Positions 7,858 to 15,092 of a DNA stretch of 64,000 nucleotides are shown here, piece by piece. The stretch covers positions 3,952,240 through 4,016,239 of the forward strand of contig NZ_QXHD01000004.1 of assembly GCF_011009555.1 (NCBI RefSeq). Reading direction: 5' to 3'. Both the position numbers and the translations under genes were made by a program. The stretch's first letter is position 1. Each line of letters starts with the position of its first letter. This DNA is from Adonisia turfae CCMR0081. GTDB taxonomy: Bacteria > Cyanobacteriota > Cyanobacteriia > Phormidesmidales > Phormidesmidaceae. The notes beneath the pieces are model-generated. The model was not told the DNA's origin and made no database searches. It saw nothing but the letters and a program-made list of their open reading frames with translations.

Positions 7858-8841
7858 TCAAAAATCATCGTATGACCCTAAAAGAACTACACCTTCAGGA
7901 AAGGTATAGTCAGCAGAGTTATAATCATCTAAAGGGTTATCTCTAAGATCAAGCTCTTCCAAACTTGTAAGTTGATTAATACTCTGAGGAATATTTCTTA
8001 ATTGGTTCCAACCCAATATCAGGCCAGTTAAGTTGCTAAGCTGAGCAATCTCACTAGGTATTGATTGAAGATTATTACCCAACAGATCAAGATGAACCAA
8101 TTTGTTAAGTTGGCAAATTGATAATGGCAATGATTTGATCTTATTAATTCCTATGTACAGAGCCTCTAGAGCTCTCATATCCGATATCTCTGCAGGTACG
8201 GCGTCTAATTGATTATCCTCAAGCCTTAAGTACTTCAAAGATTGCAGTTTCGTAACGCTAATGGGAAACTTAACAAAAAAGTTCTTGCTAAGGTTTAAGT
8301 CCTCAAGGGCATCATTCTCATCTATTTCAATAGGCAGTTTTTTGAGACGATTATCATCCAGTAGAAGAATTTTGAGGGATTTCAATTGAAGAGCTTCTGA
8401 AGATACTACGCAAATTCGATTAAAAGAAAGATTAAGCCATTCCAACCCCTCTAAACTAGACTTGTCTAGATCGATTACAGTGAGCCTATTTCTAGAAACA
8501 TCTAATTCCTTTAATCTAATTAAACTTGAAATCTCTTTTGGAAACAGTTTGAAATCATTATTGGTCAAAAAAGCTCTTTCAAGCTGCTTTAATTGAGAAA
8601 AGGAATGTGGTAGATGTGCTATTCTGTTGGAACTTAAATTGATTTCCTCTAAGCTACTTAAATTACCTATCTCTAATGGCAGTTCTACTAAATGATTAGA
8701 CGAGAGATTGAGTTTTATGAGCTGATTAAGCTCACCTATGTTAGAGGGCAACTCGTCTATCCGTTTGCCTGATAGGTCGAGACTCTTTGTGCCATTACGG
8801 GCAGCTTGTTCTAGAACTTCAATTAACTCTGACTTCTCCAA
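7858..8841 (-). CDS. Leucine-rich-repeat protein
   Basis: A 327-aa protein composed almost wholly of leucine-rich repeats. After an N-terminal cap (ELIEVLEQAARNGTKSLDLS) roughly a dozen 23-residue LRR units follow, each of the form LxxLxLxxNxLxxLPxxIxxL; the last ends in LDLRDNPLDDY. The cap and repeats look like the recognition part of cyanobacterial Roco-type proteins, but here there is no Ras-of-complex/COR or kinase domain, so it is a stand-alone scaffold. No signal peptide, hence cytoplasmic. The partner is unknown. Strong AT bias compared with flanking genes. A transposase relic lies just upstream. Confidence 0.85.
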   Translation of the reverse strand: MEKSELIEVLEQAARNGTKSLDLSGKRIDELPSNIGELNQLIKLNLSSNHLVELPLEIGNLSSLEEINLSSNRIAHLPHSFSQLKQLERAFLTNNDFKLFPKEISSLIRLKELDVSRNRLTVIDLDKSSLEGLEWLNLSFNRICVVSSEALQLKSLKILLLDDNRLKKLPIEIDENDALEDLNLSKNFFVKFPISVTKLQSLKYLRLEDNQLDAVPAEISDMRALEALYIGINKIKSLPLSICQLNKLVHLDLLGNNLQSIPSEIAQLSNLTGLILGWNQLRNIPQSINQLTSLEELDLRDNPLDDYNSADYTFPEGVVLLGSYDDF

Positions 8842-8971
8842 AGCTCCTTTTTCACCATTAATAAACTACATACTGTTAGAGAAATCTGGGTCAAATAAAG
8901 AAGTAGGACATGAACCGTTCTCAATGCAGAATCGCTCTAACTCGCGAGCATACTCTTCTTCAGTATTACAG

Positions 8972-9211
8972 TCATCGAAGTCGCATGGGAAAATTGGCGT
9001 CATCATCTGGCAACGTTAAGAGGCGATGAAAATGTTCCGGCAATAATACAATAGCCTCGATTGAAAATGGATGGTGTTTTTTAACGGTAATGAAGGCGTC
9101 TCGAAGTGCTCGACGTACCATATTACGACATAATCAAGGAACCCGTTGATAGGTGACTTGGGTGATAAAGTAGGTACCTCCAGCCATGTAGGGACGACGG
9201 TAATTTAGCAT
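8972..9211 (-). pseudogene. REP-associated tyrosine transposase (RAYT, IS200/Y1 type), decayed
   Basis: Two pieces of one transposase are readable. 9134-9211 encodes MLNYRRPYMAGGTYFITQVT, the typical RAYT start, and stops early. 8972-9121 resumes in another frame with RALRDAFITVKKHHPFSIEAIVLL and the HUH-type motif PEHFHRLL, then runs into a stop. The centre is deleted and the catalytic Tyr region is missing, so it is inactive. RAYTs act on REP hairpins, and a matching inverted repeat lies just upstream at 9274-9328. Confidence 0.8.
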
Positions 9212-9273
9212 CTTGAGAGCGGCAGTGATTATGTTCACTAGGGTGCCCAAGATGGAGTGGTGTTCCCGAAGGC

Positions 9274-9328
9274 GGTGCGTTCCAATTCTGGGAGAAGTAT
9301 GAAAAATGTCTGTAGTCAGGAACGCACC
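9274..9328. repeat. REP-like inverted repeat linked to the RAYT relic
   Basis: GGTGCGTTCC (9274-9283) is perfectly inverted as GGAACGCACC (9319-9328). It sits about 60 bases upstream of the RAYT start on the minus strand, the usual place for a REP element recognised by its own transposase. Confidence 0.6.
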
Positions 9329-9494
9329 CTACGCTTGCTTCAAGGAAATCCATCTGAAATCTTTGATCTGCTAAAGCTTAAAATTTTTCGAGAAAATTAT
9401 TATAGTGGTCAAGGTCCTAACGACAGCGAAGAAGGATCGCCTTAAAGTAATCAAATCAATGTAAGAAAATAGAGTTATTTTGGTAATTGGCATC

Positions 9495-9578
9495 GGTTAA
9501 CATTGCGTTGGTGCGGCGGAGCAAAGATCATCAACTACAATTCAAGATGCTGACCGCCGCACAATTCCAACGTTATGT
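9495..9578 (+). other. attC-like recombination site
   Basis: Outer boxes GGTTAAC (9495-9501) and GTTATGT (9572-9578) resemble attC R'' and R' boxes. Between them CGTTGG (9506-9511) pairs with CCAACG (9567-9572) and GTGCGGCGG (9511-9519) pairs with CCGCCGCAC (9554-9562), leaving AATT unpaired on one arm. An interrupted stem with extra-helical bases is the hallmark of integron attC sites. It directly precedes the DUF2262 gene. It closely resembles the site at 39046-39131. Confidence 0.65.
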
Positions 9579-9589
9579 GACAAAGGCAT

Positions 9590-10420
9590 ATGGATGACAT
9601 CTTCGCAGATGCAAACCGCCGAGAAGACCAACTCTACAATGAACTCGCAGCTAGCCCCGTTAGCGAGTTGACCGGCGTTGTCAGCTCTAATGGCGTCGGT
9701 GCTGGAAAATCCGGTGGACAAGAACTTTGGTCGTTGCTACTCACCTTTGATGCGTGGCGCGTTGGCTCAGACCCGGTCCGAACTGAGTCCCTCACGCTTC
9801 GCCGTCGAGTCACCGATGTCGAACTTCGGACGTTTCAAGCTTTAATAGATGCAGAAACGATAATCAGAGTTAGGGCTCGCATCGCCGAGAACAATGTACT
9901 TGGTAGCCCCCAGGGGCAGCTTGAAGAATTCATCCAAGTTGATCTGGCAGATTCCGAGTTGCACACACATTTGGCCGAACTCCAGAAACCAGTAATACAT
10001 CAAGACAAGCGATTTGGCACTCTTACGTTCGATCGACAGGTAAGCTGGTATTCCGGCAATGTGAAATGGCATGGTGAAGCCGTCGACTTGAATGTGAACG
10101 TTGAAGAAGCTGACGAACTCATTCCCGCACTCCATGTCGCCTACGCGCTCTGGGATGCCGAATCAGCTTGGAGTAAACGAGTCAGCGACTATGCTGTTGA
10201 AAAACTCTTGCCACTGAAGAACGACAACTGGCTTAGCGATGAAGAAATGGAATTATCACCAGAGAAATTCAAGAAGAAAATGACTTTGCAGTCTATCTCT
10301 GTCTATCCGGATGGCGAATTTGAATTCTGGCACGACGATGGTGATTTATTCTGGGGGCACTCAATCCAGATATCGGGCAACCTGACCGATGGGCTAACCC
10401 ATGCTGACATTCCCGGATAG
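9590..10420 (+). CDS. DUF2262 domain protein, integron-cassette-like
   Basis: A 276-aa protein. The C-terminal half matches DUF2262: FGTLTFDRQ, KWHGEAVDLN, LLPLKNDNWLSDEE, MTLQSISVYPDG, FEFWHDDGDLFWGHSI and a final DIPG. The N-terminal half (residues 1-130) is a second domain with no call. Members of this family are of unknown function and are often found in accessory DNA. The gene sits 11 bases after an attC-like site and is followed by a reduced one, as expected for a gene cassette. It has a higher GC content and different codon use from the LRR gene nearby, fitting a foreign origin. No signal peptide. Confidence 0.78.
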   Translation: MDDIFADANRREDQLYNELAASPVSELTGVVSSNGVGAGKSGGQELWSLLLTFDAWRVGSDPVRTESLTLRRRVTDVELRTFQALIDAETIIRVRARIAENNVLGSPQGQLEEFIQVDLADSELHTHLAELQKPVIHQDKRFGTLTFDRQVSWYSGNVKWHGEAVDLNVNVEEADELIPALHVAYALWDAESAWSKRVSDYAVEKLLPLKNDNWLSDEEMELSPEKFKKKMTLQSISVYPDGEFEFWHDDGDLFWGHSIQISGNLTDGLTHADIPG

Positions 10421-10421
10421 T

Positions 10422-10443
10422 CACATAAGACAGACGTTAGGTG
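10422..10443 (+). other. Degenerate, very short attC-like site
   Basis: CACATAA (10422-10428) and TTAGGTG (10437-10443) are inverted with one mismatch, and the second contains GTTAGGT, a usual R' box. The central stem-loop is missing. It follows the DUF2262 stop at once. Weak alone; supported only by position in the cassette pattern. Confidence 0.35.
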
Positions 10444-10510
10444 TCTTGAGTTACTGGTTAAGATGTAGCATAAAATAGCTCTTCAGAGCCTAGTGATAGG
10501 TCATCTTGGT

Positions 10511-11134
10511 ATGCGAAGGATACGAGATATTGAGATTACTGCTCAAGGAGTGAAAAGTTACTTCATCGACTGGGAAGAGGGATTTTTTACAGGCAACTGT
10601 TGCCAGGGAATTGAGTTAATAGAGACTGAGCAAGGACTGACATTTACGCTTGATGTACCTGGAACTTTGCGAGTCGCTTGTACTTCGCTCGAAATCTTGC
10701 AGCACCCGGACGGGAAAGAGATTGTTCAACCTTGGTTTAGCTCTACTGATTTTTCTGCTTATGCTATATTGCAGAGATTACCAACCCCGGAAGATTGGAT
10801 GAATCACTTTCACGAACAAGGTTGGGATGTAGTTTGGCGTTATTACCATAGTAATGAACAAGCATTGGATCGAGTCCCAAATGATTACACAGGATGGTTC
10901 CTTCAGCTTCGTTCTCGCTTAGATGAAAATCCACAAGGTTTATTTTTTAAGCACTGTCAGTTAGAAGGAGAGAAATTTTCACTGAGCTTGTATAATGATG
11001 ACCCTGCCATACAAAGGTTGTGGGTTGAGGCAGGAAAGTATGTTGCAAATTTCCCAAAAGTATCGGTTTGGTGCGGCAACACTATTATGAACCAAACAGA
11101 GTGGCTTGCCCATCTCGCGCAATTCGACACCTAA
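10511..11134 (+). CDS. Hypothetical protein, cassette-borne
   Basis: Not recognised. A 207-aa soluble protein from the ATG at 10511 (a GTG at 10493 would add six residues). It is rich in Trp (WEEGFF, DVVWRYYH, TGWFLQL, VSVWCG) and acidic, without signal peptide or membrane helix. It looks like the small globular immunity-type or DUF proteins common in accessory regions, but no family could be named. The stop codon at 11132-11134 overlaps the first box of an attC-like site (11129-11135), the arrangement seen in many integron cassettes. It sits between two such sites together with the DUF2262 gene. Confidence 0.6.
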   Translation: MRRIRDIEITAQGVKSYFIDWEEGFFTGNCCQGIELIETEQGLTFTLDVPGTLRVACTSLEILQHPDGKEIVQPWFSSTDFSAYAILQRLPTPEDWMNHFHEQGWDVVWRYYHSNEQALDRVPNDYTGWFLQLRSRLDENPQGLFFKHCQLEGEKFSLSLYNDDPAIQRLWVEAGKYVANFPKVSVWCGNTIMNQTEWLAHLAQFDT

Positions 11135-11220
11135 TATAGGATCTGAGGTGGACGCGGACGCTTATTCACTGGGCGTCGTTCGGTATTTTAGCCGCGCCGC
11201 TAAGTTCGAACATGTTAGGC
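11129..11220 (+). other. attC-like recombination site
   Basis: First box ACCTAAT (11129-11135), overlapping a stop codon; final box GTTAGGC (11214-11220), an exact canonical R'. GACGC (11157-11161) pairs with GCGTC (11173-11177). The outer pairing is imperfect. Length of about 92 bases is normal for attC. Confidence 0.5.
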
Positions 11221-11249
11221 AATGTCGGAAGTTCCACAAAATAGTCGGA

Positions 11250-11562
11250 CCTGAGAGCAGTGTTCTCCTTGAGCGCAACAAAGCCGTCTATATCGAGATA
11301 CCTAAAGTCGCCTGCACGAGCCTAAAATCGAGATCGCACCGCTTGTGGGTGTCGACCCCAGAGCCATCATCGCTTCTACTGCGAAATACCCGGCAACAGC
11401 GATGCGGGTCGGCTTAACTGGCACATCCGTTGAACCCTCAACCAATGCTAATGCAAACTCACTATTCTGTTCCCGTCACCCAAGGAGCATATTCTATGGT
11501 GTTAGTGCCTTAGCAAGAGACAATCAAAGCATCTGGCATTGAACCAGCCAAAAATATAAATC
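11250..11562 (+). repeat. 313-bp chimeric repeat, copy 1
   Basis: Nearly identical to 24217-24529 in the same orientation. The first ~80 bases encode a fragment of a sulfotransferase-like protein on the plus strand (ERNKAVYIEIPKVACTSLK, the PAPS-binding IPKVACTSLK type). The next ~120 bases read on the minus strand as a fragment of a Fe-siderophore binding protein (VKPTRIAVAGYFAVEAMMAL). The remaining ~110 bases are non-coding. Both copies share the same junctions, so the chimera itself was duplicated. Confidence 0.85.
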
Positions 11563-11705
11563 GTTTGCTTGTAGCATGGATCGACTTATATATAATAGGC
11601 ATAGATATACACAATCCAACGAGCGTCATCCGTAAACGCTTATAAGTGAGCAGAGTATCTCTTTGTAAGGAATACTACAAATACAAATTTTGCCTTAATT
11701 GGCTT

Positions 11706-11752
11706 AAAGGGGCGGTTATCAAAGCTCAAGATAGCTTTATCACCCCTTTTTT
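11706..11752 (+). terminator. Hairpin with T-run, terminator-like
   Basis: AAAGGGG and AAAGCT are mirrored by AGCTTT and CCCCTTT, followed by TTTTTT. No intact gene precedes it, so it is probably left from a deleted gene. The rest of the 340-base gap before the tyrosinase holds nothing recognisable. Confidence 0.65.
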
Positions 11753-11956
11753 GTTGATGCTCGTTATGAATATTTGTTTCAAAAAGAACCCGAAATCGTC
11801 GCTCTCTGAATAAATTTACAATAATTTATCGTACTACATCTGGCAAAGCCGATAAAATTCGTCTATGCGGACGAAATCACCCTCCATTATGGATGGATAG
11901 AATTTTCACAACGTAAAGTGCTGCTTTTCGACAATAGCCTTTGTAATGTATTTTAC

Positions 11957-13690
11957 ATGGAGTTGAATCGATCTATGCACAATGATTACCCAACTCGTTA
12001 TTCTGTGCGTGAGCTAGAACGATTACATGCTCGTGGTAATAAAAAGCCGCTTGAGGATTTGATGCGTGCCTGGAAAGGTATCAAAGAACTTCCCCCGGAT
12101 GACCTGGACTCATTTTTTCGGATTGGGGGATATCATGGTGAACCCTTTATTTATCGACCTTGGGTTGATAATTTATCAGAAATCGATACTTATGTTTACT
12201 GGGGTGGATATTGTAATCATGGCAATGTTTTGTTTCCCACATGGCATCGAGTCTATGTCTATCGTCTAGAACAAGCGTTACAACGTATTGTTCCAGGCGT
12301 AATGATGGCGTACTGGGACGAAACTAGCGTAGAATCTCTGGCTGAGGGCATCCCTCATTCCCTTACTGCTGAGAAGTTTACTTTTAGCGATGATGACTAT
12401 AACGGAGAGTTAAAAGGTAAAACCATTGATAACCCTCTTCGCTCATTTGTTTTGCCTGTTGCAGTCTCTGATGAAATGAATGTCCCTAGTCAAGGAGATA
12501 TCAATCATCAGTATGCAAAACCCAAAGGCTATGAAACAGTTCGCTATCCGTTATCTGGCCTAGTGGGGACGCCAGAAGCTCGGCAGGCTACTAAAGCCCA
12601 CAATGATCAGTATCCTGATCCAATCGGTCGGACCCAAAAACTCAACGAAAATGTAATCCAGTGGCTAATCGGAAAACCCCCGACAGAAGTAACTCAAATG
12701 CCACCTGGGCAGCTTCCAAAAAAGTTGGATGATGAGCCACAACCAGCAGAGGAATTTAGCATTTTTCTCAGGTATCTCAGATGTTTGGATGCTCCAAACT
12801 ATACTGTTTTTTCCAACACGACATCCGCGGCGGCATGGAATCATGGTTCAGAACAGGCAGATATTGCGATTCCATTAGAAGATCCCCATAACGATGTTCA
12901 TCTTGCTGTGGGAGGCTTTGATCTAATCATTGAGGGAAAAGAAGATCAAGATGGACTATTAGCAGGCGCAAATGGTGACATGGGCGAAAATAATACGGCT
13001 GCCCTAGATCCAATTTTCTTCTTCCATCACTGCAATGTTGATCGTATGTTTTGGGTATGGCAAAAGAAACAACAGCAAAAGCAAAAACTTGAAGTTATTG
13101 CCCAGTATTCTGGCACTAGTTCAACCGATTCGCAGGGACCGACACCCGGTTTTGCCCCCAATTCCAGCCTTGATCTGAACTCGCCGCTTCATCCATTTAC
13201 TAAGACTATAGATGGTATGGAGGTTCCCTATACATCTGAAGACTGCATTGATATTGAAAACCAGCTTAACTTTACCTACAGTATTGGGTCGCTTGATCCA
13301 GATGGTGAAGAGATGTTTCAAGCAGAGAAAGCAAGCCATGACGATCGGTTTAGCTCAAAAACGTTGGTGGTTACAAAAATTGACCGGGCCTTATTTCAGG
13401 GGTCGTTTGTCTTAAGAGCCTATGCAGAAGTTGGAGACAAGACCTACTACCTGGGGCACCATTCTGTTCTCAGTCGTCGGAATGTGGTGAAGTGTGCCAA
13501 TTGCCTGACCCACTTGGAAGTGAATGCGTTTTTCCCCTTGAGCAATGTCCCGGCAGAAATTGTGGATAGTGGGCCAATGAACTCTGTAGAAGCTACAGAT
13601 AGTGATCCCATTCACTATAAAGTACAAATTCATCATCGGGGTGAAAAGTTACATCCGAACTTGGACATTGCCTTCCATATAAAAGGTTAG
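11957..13690 (+). CDS. Tyrosinase-family type 3 copper oxidase
   Basis: A 577-aa binuclear copper protein. CuA ligands are His60 (GGYHGEPF), His88 (YCNHGN) and His97 (TWHRVYVYRLE). CuB ligands are His311 and His315 (DPHNDVH) and His357 or 358 in the block DPIFFFHHCNVDRMFWVWQ. These are the complete ligand sets of tyrosinase/catechol oxidase, which hydroxylate monophenols and oxidise catechols to quinones. After residue 400 a C-terminal beta domain (VLRAYAEVGDKTYYLGHHSVL) resembles the plug domain of plant/fungal polyphenol oxidases. There is no signal peptide, so it is cytoplasmic or exported by another route. I choose the ATG at 11957. It is followed on the same strand by a pyruvoyl decarboxylase-like gene and a multicopper oxidase, suggesting one pathway acting on a phenolic amine. 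Confidence 0.92.
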   Translation: MELNRSMHNDYPTRYSVRELERLHARGNKKPLEDLMRAWKGIKELPPDDLDSFFRIGGYHGEPFIYRPWVDNLSEIDTYVYWGGYCNHGNVLFPTWHRVYVYRLEQALQRIVPGVMMAYWDETSVESLAEGIPHSLTAEKFTFSDDDYNGELKGKTIDNPLRSFVLPVAVSDEMNVPSQGDINHQYAKPKGYETVRYPLSGLVGTPEARQATKAHNDQYPDPIGRTQKLNENVIQWLIGKPPTEVTQMPPGQLPKKLDDEPQPAEEFSIFLRYLRCLDAPNYTVFSNTTSAAAWNHGSEQADIAIPLEDPHNDVHLAVGGFDLIIEGKEDQDGLLAGANGDMGENNTAALDPIFFFHHCNVDRMFWVWQKKQQQKQKLEVIAQYSGTSSTDSQGPTPGFAPNSSLDLNSPLHPFTKTIDGMEVPYTSEDCIDIENQLNFTYSIGSLDPDGEEMFQAEKASHDDRFSSKTLVVTKIDRALFQGSFVLRAYAEVGDKTYYLGHHSVLSRRNVVKCANCLTHLEVNAFFPLSNVPAEIVDSGPMNSVEATDSDPIHYKVQIHHRGEKLHPNLDIAFHIKG

Positions 13691-13712
13691 TGACTTTTGC
13701 AAACTAGAATTC

Positions 13713-13739
13713 AGGGTAAATCTCTTCAGGGTTTACCCT
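13713..13739 (+). terminator. Short hairpin after the tyrosinase gene
   Basis: AGGGTAAA (13713-13720) pairs with TTTACCCT (13732-13739). The following sequence is AT-rich but lacks a true T-run, so it may be a weak attenuator or an mRNA 3' stabiliser. Confidence 0.4.
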
Positions 13740-13876
13740 AATTAACTTGTGATGCGGAAAGATCGCTTATGGTGTTCTTTCTTTTAGGCCTTTGAAATAC
13801 TTCTGAAGTATTGTTCAGTTTCCTGCGTAAATCTCACACTTACTTCTTGCAATTTCTTAATAAGGAGATACCTCCC

Positions 13877-15043
13877 ATGAGTGCCGTTTATCCCCCACTG
13901 ACTGAGAAGATGAAGCAGTTGATTGCTGAGTTACGAGATATTGTTAGTAATCCTGTTGTAGAGGCAGCCTATAATGATGCGATCGCTAATGTGACTCCCC
14001 TCATTGAACCCACTGGAGAAAGGAACCCGTGGATTGGTCAAACTATTGATTACTTTGTTGAATATTTTGAGCAATGGTTTACTTTCTTACCACAGCCGAA
14101 TGGTGGGCTTGGCAAGATTGTTCCCTTTACCTATTTTTATCGGAATAATGAAACCGCATTTTTCTTTCTCAATCAGTTGAAAAGTCGAAGGAAAAACGCA
14201 CCGTATACTACTGAAATATTTAACTGGACGGTAAAGTTTATTCTTGCTCGTGGAGAGTTTATGGACTCTCCAGAATCTAAGCAGTACATCAAAGAATGGG
14301 AAGCGGCCCCCGCCACCCAAATACAGGACTTTATTATCCCAAAAGGTGGATATCAGTCTTTTAATCAGTTCTTTACAAGGGAATTAAATCCTGAGGTAAA
14401 TGCTCGTCCGATTGCAGCATATGACGATGATTCCATATTAGTGGCTCCGGCTGATTCAGAAATCAATTTCATAGAGTCTGACTTGACCTTGACCACTGAT
14501 CTTCGGGTTAAGACTAGAGAAATCAACGTTTTCGAACTTCTAAACAAGTCTCAATACGCTCAACATTTTGTTGGAGGAACTGCGGTTTCATGTGTATTGA
14601 TGCCCAATAACTATCATCGATTTCACTCTCCTGTAGCTGGCAATATTGTTGAGTCGATGGATGTCCCTGGTATTTACAATGGCATTACGGATGGTGAACA
14701 TTGGTTTAATCACTTCAACGTGGGTGAAAGCACAACGAATTTCAGTATTTTTGAAGATTTTCATCGTGCTTATTACATTATTGAAACCAAGAAATATGGT
14801 TATGTTGCATTAATCCCCGTGGGGTTAAATACCATTAGTAGTATTAGTGCATCACTTGTCAACAATCAATCCACAATGGTCCCTCCTGACGCCTGTCCAG
14901 TAGCTGTTAAAAAAGGAGATGAGTTAGGGCACTTTGCCTATGGTGGCTCCCTGAATATTCTACTGTTTCAGTCAGGTGTATTTAATGCAATTTCGGTATT
15001 AATGGGACAGCGGTTAGGAAGTTTATCGTCGGTTAGCAACTGA
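13877..15043 (+). CDS. Phosphatidylserine decarboxylase-like pyruvoyl enzyme, PsiD-type architecture
   Basis: A 388-aa protein with a clear start: AAGGAG lies nine bases before the ATG at 13877. Residues 170-388 match the phosphatidylserine decarboxylase fold: FNQFFTREL, ILVAPADSEI, LMPNNYHRFHSPVAG, the VALIPVGLNTISSIS block, and KKGDELGHFAYGGS. Self-cleavage before Ser358 in YGGS (LGST in classic enzymes) would give a pyruvoyl alpha chain of 31 residues. The 165-residue N-terminal extension, the absence of membrane anchors and the FTRELNPE.RPI block resemble the soluble PSD-related decarboxylases that act on free amino acids (fungal L-tryptophan decarboxylase PsiD is one). Next to a tyrosinase it may make tyramine, dopamine or a similar amine; that is inference. 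A phospholipid role is less likely given its partners. Confidence 0.82.
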   Translation: MSAVYPPLTEKMKQLIAELRDIVSNPVVEAAYNDAIANVTPLIEPTGERNPWIGQTIDYFVEYFEQWFTFLPQPNGGLGKIVPFTYFYRNNETAFFFLNQLKSRRKNAPYTTEIFNWTVKFILARGEFMDSPESKQYIKEWEAAPATQIQDFIIPKGGYQSFNQFFTRELNPEVNARPIAAYDDDSILVAPADSEINFIESDLTLTTDLRVKTREINVFELLNKSQYAQHFVGGTAVSCVLMPNNYHRFHSPVAGNIVESMDVPGIYNGITDGEHWFNHFNVGESTTNFSIFEDFHRAYYIIETKKYGYVALIPVGLNTISSISASLVNNQSTMVPPDACPVAVKKGDELGHFAYGGSLNILLFQSGVFNAISVLMGQRLGSLSSVSN

Positions 15044-15092
15044 CAATTACAATGCATCTCTCAAAACAAGTATAAGCCTTTCAATTAAAGCA

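Noticed and set aside
8866..9006. Minus-strand 46-codon ORF just upstream of the LRR gene
   Set aside because: Its start lies inside the RAYT relic in another frame and there is no ribosome site, so it is probably a chance frame at the relic edge.
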